Below, piece after piece: positions 21,684-33,649 of a stretch of DNA of 64,000 nucleotides. Both the position numbers and the translations under genes were made by a program. Origin of the DNA: Vishniacozyma victoriae. Its lineage: Eukaryota > Basidiomycota > Tremellomycetes > Tremellales > Bulleribasidiaceae. Position 1 is the stretch's first letter. Each line of letters starts with the position of its first letter. The notes beneath the pieces were generated by a model. That model made no database searches. It was not told where the DNA came from and saw only the letters and a list, made by a program, of their open reading frames with translations. The stretch lies in assembly GCA_017654735.1 (NCBI GenBank), contig JADPYG010000002.1, forward strand, positions 434,001 to 498,000. Direction: 5' to 3'.

Positions 21684-23386
21684 ATGGGCATCAAAGGAAT
21701 CATGAGGGATGCACCCTCTCACCACCAGACATTACGGTCGAATGAAGCTCCGGATGGTACGAAACGGTATGGATTCTGGTCGCCTGAACTTAGAGAGGAG
21801 AGAAAGATATTTGGCAAATTCGCCCTTATGGTGCGTAACCCCTCCTTCTCACCTGTATCTTGATGACTGACCCACAGATCTTTGGGCTAATCACTATCTT
21901 CATGTTTCTATTCCTATCAATCTACTTCGGATCCTATTACCGCCAAATCGTTCGATCACCCCATTTATCAATCGAAATCCTCGATCTCGACTCTCTAGCC
22001 TCCCCACAAGGATCTACGCATCCAGCCATCTTGGGCCCTGCGGTTCGGGAACAAGTTCAGACTGTTTTATCAGGTGGATTACCTACTCTCGGATACTATG
22101 TTGCCGACGATTCCAAAGCTCAACAGTTCCGATTGACGCAGGGGGGGCAAGGGATTGATGCGTTTGAATATGCTGTGGCTAAAGTGGATAATCAGGATGT
22201 TTGGGGGGTTATGATCATCAATGCCAATGCGACCAGTGGGGTCTGGAATGCTATTACCTCGGGGGCTCAGTGGACTCGTGAGTCTCCTCTCTTGGTGTCT
22301 TGATATACATAAGAAGTAGAGGCTGATAGACAGCCGGGGGAGCGATCACATACATCATCTCGGAATCAAGGAACTTTTACGCAGTAGAACAATACGTTCT
22401 CCGCTTAGGAAACGAATTCGTGACTCAAGCAACATCATCAGCAAGCTCCGAACTCGCTTCCCAGGTCTTGGCACTAGGGAATGCAAGTGCGGTCCTACAG
22501 GCTATCGAGCCTTCTTCGTTGATTGGCGCTTTTGGGTCTAGTCAGTATACGTTACAGCCTTTTGATCAGCTTGCTGGGATTGCTGCTACCACCGTTGGAG
22601 CGATCTATCTTATTATCGTAAGTATCCCTAGAACTGAGAGAGAAGGAAGCTGATATCGGCAGTTCACATTCTTGATAACGCTATTGTGGAACAATAAAGG
22701 ATTACCGCTCGTTCAATCGAAATTATCACTAGGATCCGAAGTCTTGGTGAAACTCCTAGTCCCATGGATCGGTATGTGCCCCTTGTAAACGTTCAAATGT
22801 GGAGCTGACGAGAAGGATACTTTTGGATATCCCTCAACTTTTCTCTCGTTAGTGTAGCTTTCCTAGTGGATTTCAGCAGGAAATACGGTCGAGTCGGATT
22901 CGTCATCTACTGGATGGCCAACTGGGTTACAATGTCTGGATTGGGCTTTGTAATGGAAACTATTTTCTTATGGCTGGGACCTTTTTTCCCGTTCTTTCTC
23001 TTGTTCTGGGTCATCATCAATGTGAGTTTGAGTTGTCGAATTGATGGAGGAAATGACTGATTGTAGGTATCGGTGGCTTTCCTCGATTTGGCTTTGATGG
23101 ATAATTTCTATATGTACGCCTACGCCCTGCCAGTATGGAATTTAGGTACGTTCACTTCATCTCTTGACAATTTTGAAGAGTAGGCTGACGAGTAGTGGAC
23201 GCATCAAAATCAATAATCTTCGCGACCAAAAATCACTTGGGTCAGAACTTCGGAGTCAACATCTCTTGGATGATCGTCTGGATGATCATACTCTCCATCA
23301 CTGTTATTTTCCAGAGACGTAAAACGGAGAAAGAAAACATGAAGAAGAAATGGGAGGAAGTTAAAGAGAAGCGTGAGAGTCAGTAA
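21684..23386 (+). CDS. SNG1/DUF3533 family multi-spanning membrane protein (plus-strand member)
   Basis: The start is MGIKGIMRDAPSHHQTLRSN with a short cytosolic N-terminus, then a first membrane span (FGLITIFMFLFLSIYFGSYY), the family motif WGVMIINANATSGVWNAITS, and several C-terminal spans across exons 22620-23390 (for example ILITLLWNNK and FGVNISWMIVWMIILSITVI). It ends in a charged tail KKWEEVKEKRESQ. Six or more introns join in frame. The ATG at 21684 is the first in frame; upstream only TTG occurs. Clear paralogue of the divergent neighbour, with a much shorter N-terminus. Role in efflux or lipid translocation is inferred from Sng1 only. Confidence 0.85.
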
Positions 23387-23463
23387 TGTAGAATTATATT
23401 TATAATTAGATGAGATATGTATGATACATTTGGTATATGTGACAACATGGTGTATTTGGTAGC

Positions 23464-24004
23464 TCAATTGTTCTGAGAGTATTTGTACCCGCATTCCAGA
23501 CACTTTTCATTAGCTCTGTCGATGGTGTGCGATATTGAGCTTACCTCGTAGAACACGGTAGACCCCTCATCTGCGGATCGAAGTTGCATAGTATAATAAC
23601 TCAAACCCTGTTTCGAGCATTTCGGACAGCTCTCGTCACTCTGTTCCATCAGCTCTGCTTATGACGAGTTTTATGTTGCTTACAATAGTATCTTTAGACT
23701 TGGCAGCCTGTTCTTCTGTCGTTGTATTTTGGACTAATGCCCTTTTACTTCTCAGACTAGATGGAAAAGCTTGTGGGGAGGAGTATGTCGTTGTTGGGAG
23801 GTTCTCATATGCTGTGCATTAGCTAGCCCCGACGAATGTCTAAGATGGAGAAGCGGTAGACGTACAGGAAGCAGGCTCGCGACGTCCACATGAATGACAT
23901 TCAATTTCATCCTGCTCATCCTTCGGCAGATCTAGTAATGTTCCGCAAGCGGGACAGAAGAGGAGTGAACCTATACGTAATGCCTGTCGTCGTGCTTCTC
24001 CCAT
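23464..24004 (-). CDS. RPA12: DNA-directed RNA polymerase I subunit RPA12
   Basis: The product is a small subunit with two zinc ribbons. The N-terminal one shows FCPACGTLLDLP and ECHSCGRREP. The C-terminal TFIIS-like one shows CPKCSKQGLSYYTMQLRSAD, then EGSTVFYE and, after an intron, CLECGYKYSQNN at the C-terminus. The acidic D-E of RSADEG is the hairpin that aids RNA cleavage and proofreading by Pol I. The ATG at 24004 begins MGEARRQALRIGSLLF. It converges on the SNG1-like gene (77 bp between stops) and diverges from the RSC1-like gene (218 bp between starts). Confidence 0.92.
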
Positions 24005-24222
24005 TGTACAAGTATCGATAATTCAGCTAAGTTATAGAGAGTCTGATAGTTAAATACGGTTACGAAGATGAGGATGAATTCAGAAATCTGAATCTGCTCA
24101 GGCACGTACCAAAATCTAGGCGGAATCAAATCACCACCCTTCCGCCGCAATGTTGACAAGTGGTCAGTCGCGTCTGAGGATTCAAGTCATATACTCAATA
24201 TTCTTACCATACCATCTCAAAG

Positions 24223-27200
24223 ATGCCGCCTAAGAAAGGACCTAAAGCAGGGTCCTCAAGATTGACGGCTCTTCCTGCTGAGTATCCTGGGAAAGTTGGT
24301 GGCAAGGGATTGGAACCGCCACAATGGGGAGCTTGTCGAGCTATGCTGGAAGGGGTTTATATTGCAAAGAATGGATCGTGAGCTCCACGTCGTACAGAAA
24401 TAGACAACAGCTGATGATCAGTCGATATATAGGAGATATATTCCGGGCACTACCCGACAAAGCTTCTTTTCCAGATTACTACGAGACTATCCCCGAACCT
24501 GAATCACTGGATAATATCTCTGTACGTCCACACTCTTGATATAGCTGATATCAGGTCCAATTAGGTAAACAAGCCTTCATAAGTCCTCAAGCATTCTACA
24601 ATCAACTCCAACTAGTCTTTCTCAATGCTAAACACTGTATGTTTCCCCAAATCACATAGGGCTGACGGGTAGACAACGAGGAAGGATCCCAAATCTGGTC
24701 GGATGCTAAACAACTCGAAGATCAAGTAAATCACGCTTGGAAGACGAACATCTCTACTGGTGTATTTCCTAAGCCCAAGGATGAGCCGGTCGCAAAGGGG
24801 AAAGGAAAGAAGAATGCTAGAGCATCCACTACGCCCGCGCCCGCAGAGGAACCCCGGAGGTCAATTACGTTGAATATCAAACCGCCTTTACCTCCCGTTA
24901 AAGAGGCTTCACCCGCTCCCAAACCTACACCTAGGACGAGAGCTGCGCCAAGTCCTGCACTTGGAACGAGACCTGCTCCAAGTCCCGCACTTGGGACAAG
25001 ACCCACCCCAAGCCCTGCGCTTGGAACGAGACCGGCTCCGAGTCCGGCACTGGGGACGAGAGCGGCTCCAAGTCCTGCTCTCGTGCCACCACCACCTCCT
25101 CCACCGGTCGCGACGCCTGCTCCACCAGCACCTTCACCTTCGTTTTCAGCTGCGACTTTAGCTGCTGCGATGCAGCATATCCCAGTCAGTACACCACCTG
25201 TAGAAGCTGGTCCACCTGGAGTCAACCAATACACGACTCCCGCCGCCCTCGCTCGGCCCCGATCACCTGATCCCGGAGTTGTTGCCGATCGGCAAAGGAC
25301 GGCGGCAATGGATAAACAGTTTATTGATCGCTTTGATGCCAACTTGGAACAATGGCGTGGACCGGAGATTCAACTACCGCCTGGACGTAAAACCGCAGGC
25401 ATAGAGGGAAGCGGATGGTTCGGTCAGGGAGCTCCAGAGTATGAGATGCGTAATGGTGGATCTTCCAGTTGGCCGGGGCGGATAAGCAGTGTACTCCATG
25501 CTGTTACTGAGTACCGGGATGCTAGGTGAGCTTCCTGTGCCTCGAAATCGAAATGAAGCTGATAGTGCAGCGGAACCAGACTCTCTGATGCCTTGACCTC
25601 TATGCCTGAGATTCTGGACATTCCTTATTTGTCCATGACCGTGAGCTACTACAACGGTTGACCTGATGAGAGACACTGATTCCAGGGGCCAATGTCATTG
25701 GAGGTGATCCGCCAAAGACGCTACGCTACGCTCGTCGCGTTTGATCGCGACATGTCGAGCCTATTCGAGCGAGGAAGGCGATACCACCCAGAAGGATCGA
25801 TCGAATACGGCCAAGTGATAGTCCTACAGCGACTCTACAATGCCTTGACAGCTCCGTTCCCTATGCCGCTACCAGCAAACGGTATCCCAGCGCCAAGTGC
25901 GACAATGTTTGCATCCCTTCCCGCTGGGCCTGGTACCGCCCGGCCCGTACATGAAATTACTCAGGATTTGAAGGCTGGTATGGCAGAGGGCGATGTTGGA
26001 ATTGGAATCACGACGTTCAGGGTGGGAAATAAGGATAGAGTGTTTACGGATGAGGCGAGGCACAAGGGGATTGCTTACAAGACTGGTACGTCCTGCGAGA
26101 CGACTTTGCTGATAATAGGTGATTACATCCATCTTATCAATCCTGATGATGCCTCTAGGCCGATTGTTGGGCAGATCTTTAGGACATTCGTACCCACAAA
26201 AGGATACAAGACGCACCACGTCACTGTGTGCTGGTACTTCCGTCCGGAGCAGGTAAGCCAACTCGTATGGGCGTTTGGAGGAAGACTGATTGTAGATCGT
26301 CCACCGCGCCTCGAGACGATTCTATGAGAGGGAAATATTCAAGACGAGTCATTTCTGTGATCACCCCGTCGAGGATATTATTGAGCGTGTCGGATGTCAA
26401 TTTTACGTACGAGCGATTCGAGGTAGACCAAGAGCTCCGGAATGGTACCCCGGCTGGCCCCTTTGTAAGTGACGAAACACTTGTTGGGTTTCATGGCTGA
26501 CGCACAGATATCTGCCATTCACGATATAATGATCGAGGATGGTTCACTGTTAGGATCAAGAACTGGGCAAGCTGTATCCCAGATGTAAGCTATCACACTC
26601 TCGGCGTCATTCAGAGCTGATGATCAGGAACTGCGCCAAACAGATTTCATGCAGATTGAAAATTGGGAACGAATCATTGATCCACCAATGGAGAAATCCC
26701 CTTTCCTACGCGGTATCCGAGGTCCAGGATTCTTTGCCGAACCCCGAGAAGGAGGAGAGGAAGAGGAAGAAGACGAAACTCCACGCAGACGCCAACCGGA
26801 GGCAGTCACCAAGAGATCATCCGCTGCTGCAGTGACCCCTGCAAGGGCTTATGTACCTGCCACTCAGGCTGGTCGGTATCCCACCCCGACATACCCACAA
26901 TCTACTCCTTCCGCCTCTACGTATCGACCACCAGCGTCCAATGCGCCTCAACAGCGCCCTACTACGGCGCAACCGGCTTTACTGCCATCTACCAATGGAC
27001 GGACTATTGCCGCTTTGATGGGGGGTCCACAGGTCGTTGATCAGGTTGCCGTTCGTGAATACCTGCCTATTGAAGTTGGTAAGTTTGCGCTTCCAACATC
27101 ATTGCGTCGAAAACTGATAAATCAGCTCGATTGTTTGAGAGAGATGCTCGGAATCAGGTCCTATGGTTCTCTGGTCCACCATTATTACCAGGTCAAATCA

Positions 27201-27436
27201 AGATCCCAACTCAACCGACCCATTCACTAGAGTACCTCGAGTACTTGACGAAACGCAAGGCTGGTACGAGTACAGTAAGAGATGGACCAAGGGGAAAGAG
27301 GTTCCGTATAGAAAGGGAACCTGTCAGTGAGGAAAAGGAGGAAAAGGAAGACACTGAAGATGATTTGTGGTGGGCGCTGGGTATGAGTAGTGAACAGATT
27401 GAAAAGTCTTTGATGGCAGTTGTAGACTCCGCTTAA
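24223..27436 (+). CDS. RSC1/RSC2-like double-bromodomain and BAH protein
   Basis: This is a chromatin-remodelling (RSC-type SWI/SNF) subunit. The start MPPKKGPKAGSSRLTALPAE leads into a first bromodomain (ALPDKASFPDYYETIPEP, then FISPQAFYNQLQLVFLNAKH). Next comes a Pro/Ala-rich linker with five 10-residue repeats (24931-25080), a second bromodomain (RISSVLHAVTEYRD, then SLEVIRQRRYATLVAFDRD), and a BAH domain (GDYIHLINPDDASRPIVGQI, VTVCWYFRPEQ, FKTSHFCDHPVEDIIERVGC). The C-terminal tail is acidic and basic, with a repeated-glutamate stretch. About ten introns are needed. Domain order matches yeast Rsc1/2. The poly-A/P repeat lies where Rsc1/2 carry an AT-hook. Confidence 0.88.
24931..25080 (+). 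repeat. Five exact-length 30-bp tandem coding repeats
   Basis: Five 30-bp units (24931, 24961, 24991, 25021, 25051) encode a 10-residue P-S-P-A-L-G-T-R-x-x motif in the linker between the two bromodomains. Units differ mostly at third positions and at one Ala/Pro/Thr position. Confidence 0.9.
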
Positions 27437-27655
27437 TGGTGTCGATGCATTATGTCCATATAATCCGATTGTTACAAGTATTGTACAATTCTACCAGTAC
27501 AGCCAGGCTCTTGGCACTAGCTTATCCCTCTTCTAAACTCCCTCATCCCCAGTCCGGATCCATCTAGTCTGTCCACATTTCCCAGTAAATCTAAGCTTCC
27601 CCCGTCCTCGTGTCTATGCCACACCCTTTCAATCTCCAATGTCCTTTACAAGATC

Positions 27656-28216
27656 CTAGTAATCTTCGATACTATCGTCCGACCGATCATACGAATCCTC
27701 CTGAGCCCTATACCTCTCCGCCTCTGCCCTCTCCTCAGCCTCGCGCCTAGCTTCTTCAACCCGCTCAGCCTCAGCTTCGGCAGCATCATGATCTTGCATA
27801 ACTCCCCATACTGCTGATTTGAACTATCATCAGCTCTTTCTTTACCTTCCCTTGGCCTTTCGGTCAAGAAGACGCTGAGTGGACTTACTAGTGTAAGGAC
27901 TAGACCCATTTTCTTTTCCAATATACGTAATTCCGCTAATAAAGATTCATTTGGGGTTTCAGCTGTTAATTTCGCTAGTTCCGATATCTACATGTCAGCT
28001 CTCTGCCAAGCTCGTAGACACAGATGAGCTTACACGCTTGATCTTGTCTCCTAATTTTGCGTATTCCCATAGTACGTCTTGTTCTAGTGATGAGAGTTGT
28101 TCATTTGACGCACTGGTCGTCAGCTCTCCTGTGGTACGACAATCATGAAGCTGATGATCTTTTCAACTGCTGGGGAATGGATGGACTTACTAAGGGTTCA
28201 CTGTTGCTAGGGACAT
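27656..28216 (-). CDS. DAD3: DASH complex subunit DAD3
   Basis: The DASH/Dam1 ring couples kinetochores to microtubules. Four exons give MSLATVNPYASNEQLSSLEQ, then DVLWEYAKLGDKIKRISELA and the family's best conserved stretch ESLLAELRILEKKMGLVLTL followed by FKSAVWGVM, as in Dad3 from other fungi. The C-terminal extension is a charged E/R/A-rich helix ending DDSIEDY. All donors are GTAAG-type and the branch-acceptor segments are CTGATGATAG-like. Two ACGCGT sites lie 46-66 bp upstream of the start. It converges on the RSC1-like gene. Confidence 0.87.
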
Positions 28217-28924
28217 GGTAGTCAGTGCATGAATTATTGCTAGACCTCATCTCAACATTTGACGCGTTACATAGAGACGCGTTGCTTTCCCACGGTACGG
28301 TGTCTTGGAAAGGACTCGGTTAATGTACTTTTGCGTTACTTTCCATATCTGAGTCGATGATCCACCGTATTCTCATCGTATGCAGTTGGGGAAGTCATTG
28401 CACTCTTGATGATGGCAGCACGCATGACAGCTTGGTTCTCGATCGTTTCTCAGTGAAAAGGATCCAATATCTGCATCGCATGTGCAGCCGAAGTTCGCCC
28501 GACGCAACAAAGTTTGTATTTCGACAAATTGAATCTGCCCAAACAATCTTCACCAACATCATATTCATCCTATCCACATACATTTCCAAGAAGCATGCTC
28601 GCCCGCTCTGATGGGAGACTGATGGTAGCTGGGCAGAGATCCGGGAGATATTCAAAGACAGGCTTAGCACCACACCCATGGACGAGAAAGAAGATTTGGC
28701 CAGATCTCCCGGGATGATCTTGTCTCACTCCCTCCTAGGGTTATCACTAAATTATACTCCATGTTATTCGTCCCGCTTTTTGACGTGGAGGTATCACTAA
28801 TAACTCTGATCAGTGGCGATGTTTGCTATATCATTGAACCCATTTTCATCCAACTTATCATCATTCAACTTACCACCACCACCATCAATCAACCAACCTT
28901 CATTCAACTCCGCCGTCACTCAAC
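28217..28924. other. Divergent intergenic region
   Basis: This 708-bp region carries the DAD3 promoter with paired ACGCGT elements, and a CA/CAT-rich leader before the arginine-rich gene (CATCATTCAACTTACCACC-like from about 28860). Short open frames here have no family features. Confidence 0.5.
28262..28282. promoter_or_regulatory. Paired ACGCGT (MCB-type) boxes upstream of DAD3
   Basis: Perfect ACGCGT palindromes at 28262-28267 and 28277-28282 share the flank GACGCGTT in direct repeat with 15-bp spacing, just upstream of DAD3. ACGCGT is the MluI cell-cycle box bound by MBF (Mbp1/Swi6-type) for G1/S transcription in fungi. Confidence 0.55.
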
Positions 28925-31141
28925 ATGCCGCCCTGGAATGTTCATGACATACTCCTCAGGGTCACTAGTGAGTTCTTTCTTTCTCTTCTTTATATTCTTC
29001 ATATTCCAAACGCGTCTTCTTAACACTACATACATACCATATCTTGTTCAATCACATTGTTCAAAATAACTAAAAAATCAGACCCGCCCGTCACGGACGC
29101 CAACGGGTTTCTTCAGGCCGACAAAAACGGCGTGATCAATCGCTGGGATATCATCAACGCGATCGAACACGCACCCTGGACCACCAAGCAGCTCTACGCG
29201 ATGAGGGCTGCAGAGAAGAACTCGCGAGCCAATCAATTCGCCTCGTTTAATGGGTGGAACAATAGCTACAGCTATAACCCGGGTGATCGACATAGTGAGT
29301 ACCGCCTCACCCACCTCACTCAACCTCTATCATCAGAAACATGCACTGACTTACAGGTATTACCGAAAGTGATCTCTGGGCCAAGCATAGGGGATATTGG
29401 TATCATCATGACGGTCGACCTTTTATACCCATCCAAAAGCAATTCGACCGCACCATCCGTCTAGGCAACGCCGTCGCTAAACCGATCGCATCGCTTCTAC
29501 GACGAGCTCGCTCATACTCTGCCCTCCCGCGAGGACCACCCGGACAAGACGATGACGATGACCTCGAAACACCCACCCCGACTCCTCATCGGCGACTTCG
29601 ACGACGAGCGACCATCTCCCGGATGAATGATAACTTCGAAGACGAGTCATCCGATGATTCCAGGGATCCTCAACTAGGCAGACGACCCACCTCTCGAGGC
29701 CTTACATGGAAACGGGCCTTCCAGTAAGGTCCATGGCCTCACCTGCCCTTGTTGGAAATGCGACGAGTTCCGTCACATCATGTGTGGTCGTTATCGGATC
29801 CCTCAAGATGGCTCTTATGACATGAATAAGGGTACTGGGGTAGACGATTACAGCGAAACTTGGGACGAATGGAATATCCGGACCGATTTCGCTCGAAAAG
29901 CGTCGCGAGCACCGGTAGAAACGCTGGACCTCAGGCATAGGTCCCGTCCTAAACAATGTCGCAATGGCGATGGCCACCCGGTCGCCACAGGCTCTCGACC
30001 CACACATCATGTACAAGCCATGCCATCCCAAGCTAGGCGTCCCGACCCTCCAGTCACTTCTACCCTCCACCCTGCTCCTCCCGCTCCGGTGGTCCCTGAT
30101 CACGTTGCGTCGCATCACGCGAACGCCCGGCTCCTCAACGATGAGCAGGTGTATTGGGCAAGACAGCGGGCAGAATGGAAAGAGGCTAGGTTGCAGAAGA
30201 ATCGGGAGTCGGAACGGGTACAAGGGCGTCAGACGGGATGGACTCCTGTTGACGATTGGAGGAGGGGGATTGTTGGCTGCAACTCAACACGAAATGATAG
30301 ACCGACAGGCAGGACACATGTGTCACGACCCGAAGCGCCGACTCATTCTCAAAGACGGAATGTCCCTGGCAGACGACATCGATCTGATGTACCGCCAACT
30401 TCAAGGACACAAAACCCTCTCAATCGTCAATTCTCGGAGAGCGAGGACTCTGATCCCTTTGATGAGCGAGCCCTCGATCGAGCCCAAGTCAGAGAGGTTC
30501 ATCGCCCAGCTCAGCCGCTGGTCGATCTGGCTCCTCGACAGGAACCACTACCACCTAGGGCGCCTGGTCGAATGACTCGAGCCGAACGGGACGCGCGAAT
30601 TGGCTACCTCGCAGGACCGACAGATGCCGAGTATGGCTATATCTATAGCAGGTTGCAGACTCACCTCGATACTCAACCACGACCATCATCCCATACTCCG
30701 GCATTTCCACCCGCTGCGTACGTTGCGCCCGGACGACAGCCGAAGCCAGCTCGAGATGTCGGTCTTGGTCATCCATCTGCGCCTCGCGTCGAGAAGGTGC
30801 TCCCATCGCTGCCAAGTTTTCCGACTCTTGCTTCTAGTGGTGATGCGGGACCTTCGCGAGATCGTGATCAGCCATCATGCCGGGTCAAGGCGACATACAT
30901 TCAGACACCGCCCGAAGATCCGCCAATTCGACGTGTCAGACGAGGAAGTCACCGAAGTGACGAATCCGACCTTGACGACAGTTTCAGCTCTCGTGGTGTA
31001 CCAAGGGCCGGCGACAAAGGATGGAGAGAGGCTTGGTCAGATGCTCAGATTGCGGCCAAGAAGCGAGAATTGAAGAAGATCTTGGAAGAGTATGAAGAAT
31101 TGGCAGCTGCTAAAGCTCGAAGGGAGCAGAAGAAGCGATAA
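28925..31141 (+). CDS. Arginine-rich, Pro-rich protein of unknown function (model uncertain)
   Basis: Exon 1 (28925-28967, MPPWNVHDILLRVT) splices to 29082, giving a small ordered-looking region (QADKNGVINRWDIINAIEHA, then DLWAKHRGYWYHHDGRPF). An arginine-rich segment follows and reaches a TAA at 29725-29727. Directly beyond it a 450-codon frame begins that runs to 31141 and ends in a coiled-coil-like AAKARREQKKR. A GTAAGG donor at 29724 and a TTACAG acceptor at 29851-29853 would join the two in frame through a 130-nt intron. Zero spacing makes one gene likelier than two, but two genes or another splice cannot be excluded. No family recognised. Confidence 0.5.
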
Positions 31142-31384
31142 GTGGGGTTTTCTTTTATCAGATTTCGGTTTCTTCGTTATACGCGTTCATATATCGTTTC
31201 TAGTACTTGTAGTCGGGTTGGTATGTACTTGTGCTATCGCGACGATTAAAGACACCAGTGAGAGTGAGTGCTAGTGAGGCCACTGTCTGGCATTCTTTTG
31301 GAGCTCCTAGATGCCCACGTGCATGTTCATACTATACTAACTTTCACGTCTAATTAATCTACTTTTAACTTCCATTCACCATGT

Positions 31385-33649
31385 CTAAGGCTTGTACTCG
31401 GCAGTGATGTTGGAACACTGTCCGAGACCCATTACTTTTGCGAGGTTAAAGGCAATATCAACATTACCCATGACTCCTCGGAAACACTCGTGACCAGGTC
31501 CCCAAGAGTAAATGGGAACATCGACAAGCGAGTGCACACCCTGACCCTGGGATACATCAAGGTTACCAGTCATGGCGAATCCCTTGGGGTTATCCTGGGG
31601 GTTGAAGAAGTATCCACTCTCGTTCCTGGTACTGGGGATTCGCTCGTGGTGGTCGTTGACAGTAAAGTCTTCTCGCTTGTCGGGGAAGGCAGTGTATCCG
31701 TGGGCGATAGTGTATCGAGGGTCCCAAGTTACTGGGAATCCATCTCCCTGGGGAGAATCAAAGATTTCGTGGGTAGTGGGGTTGGTGTTGTTGGGGACGG
31801 TGTAGGCGGATAGACCAGATTCAGCATAGACACCGACGGCACCTCGCTTGGCTCGATCATTGTCCTGGGCGTTGAGGTATTCGGTATCGGAACTTCCGTA
31901 AACATCAAATCCGTGACCGTGGTCGGCGGTAACGAGAATCAAGGTCTCTTCGAGGAGACCAAGCTTCTCGAGGTGGGCAACGGTGGCTCGGATAGTATCG
32001 TCGAGCTCGAGGAGATCTCCCAATGCTCGGTCAACATCCTGGACGTGCATCTCTTTGTCGATAAGCTAGTCGTCAGCTTGGGACCTGCTAAGTAAACGAC
32101 CACTTACGGCAGCTTCCGACATGAGCATGAATCCGGTATCCCTGTCCTTGGATCGCTTGGCCAAAATATCGACAGCCTTCAAAGTCATCTCCTTGAGTCC
32201 CGGCTGGTCATAGGCTCCCTCGGTTCCATCGGGCTGAACAGCAAACTTGAGGGTATCGGTGTAAACATTCTTGTCGAGCCAAGTACTGATGTTTCCCCTG
32301 GTGAAAAGCCCAAGAGCCCTCTGGGAATCGTCAAGAGCTTCCAACTCGGTGTTGGTGGAGGCATAAGAGTATCCATGTTCCTGCCATCTCTCGAATTGAG
32401 AGACGTTACCATTTCCGGGTCCAGCTAGGAAGTTCTCGGCTCCACCTCCGAAAAGGAGATCGACACCTCCCCATGGGTACCAGGACGAGTTGGAAGTGAC
32501 ACCGGTGAGGAACTGCTCGATGATGGCGGTGTATTGTCCTCGCTGACTGGTGTGGGTGCAGACGGAAGCGGGGGTGGCATCGGCAATGTAGGCCTTGGAG
32601 ACGATACCGACTTGACCACCGTAGATTCGCCTAAACATCTCGAAAACGGTCTCGACCTTGGCATTCATGAATCCTGAACCGGTAGAATCGGTGTAGGCGT
32701 TGAGACCGTTGACAGTCATCTTCTTTCCGGTGAAGAGGGCAGAGGCAGAGTTGGCTGAATCGGTGATGAAAGAGTCGAGCCTGGAATCAGCTTCGTCCTG
32801 AGCGTCTCAGTGATAGTCACTTACGAGTGGGTCATCTGAGATCCGTATCCGGGGCTACGGGTCAGCGAGGGGTCCCATCGACGAAGCATCCTTGAACTCA
32901 CGCCTCATCCATCTTCATCTTGGACTGGTATCGACCGTTGATGGTCTTGTGGGCAAGTAATCGGGCAGCAGCAATCATAGAAGTAGCCATTCCATCTCCA
33001 ATAAACACAATAGCATTCTTGGCTTTTGGCTTTTCAGAAAGAGGAAGGACATCCCACTTGGCAACAGTAGTTTGTCCATCATTGTAGGTGAAAGTAACGG
33101 TATATTGACCGGGTTTGTGGAGTTGGACGTTCCTGTAGGACTTGGCGAGGACGTTGACGGGGGTCTTGGCTCCTGCCTTTTGGGCGAATAAGTCTTCATA
33201 GTAGGTGAAGTTGTACTTTTGGACTGCTTGTCAGCTTGAGCTCATTTATATAAAGGCGAGGGATGAGACTTGCCCTCTGGCTCCTCGATCTGGAAGAACT
33301 GGGTAATATCGATTGGCTCGGCATCTCCTCCGGCGATCACGACGGAAAAGTCCGGGCTAGGAACACCACCGTTGTAAGCCTCGGTACCATTGACTGGCGC
33401 CTGGACCTCGACACGGATATCGAACGTTTCTGAAATCAGCTCCTTTTTCTATACGTCCCACGAAGAAACTCACGCCCAGCGATGAAGTCGACTTGATCCT
33501 GCTTGTCAGCTGTAATCTTGGCTGAGATCTAATGAGCTTACAGGAGGGTAAATACAACCTAGGTTGGGACAAGCAGCAGACCTTCGGAAAGTCTGGGCAG
33601 CAGCAGGTCCAGCTAGGATAGCAGTAGCAAGTACAGCTAGACTGATCAT
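31385..33649 (-). CDS. Secreted alkaline phosphatase
   Basis: The signal peptide is MISLAVLATAILAGPAAAQ, so the product should be secreted or wall/vacuole-bound. The N-terminal third is a beta-rich region specific to some fungal enzymes. The alkaline phosphatase core follows: nucleophile Ser in TDSANSASALFTGKK (near 32745), GGGAENF, DRALGDLLELDDTI (metal-ligand region), TADHGHGFDVYGS, and His in GVHSLVDVPIYSWGPG. It ends QCSNITAEYKP. Several N-x-S/T sites fit secretion. About six introns are needed. A phosphate-starvation role is plausible from the family, but I see no clear Pho4-type site immediately upstream. Confidence 0.88.

Noticed and set aside
24731..25342. 203-codon Gly/Ala-rich minus-strand frame
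   Set aside because: It is the complement of the Pro/Ala-rich repeat linker of the RSC1-like gene. Its apparent repeats are just the reverse of that coding repeat.
29964..30575. 203-codon second frame overlapping the arginine-rich gene, and a 157-codon one at 30600-31073
   Set aside because: GC-rich, stop-poor sequence keeps several frames open. The longest frame has the more consistent composition and a plausible coiled-coil end, so the others are treated as shadows.
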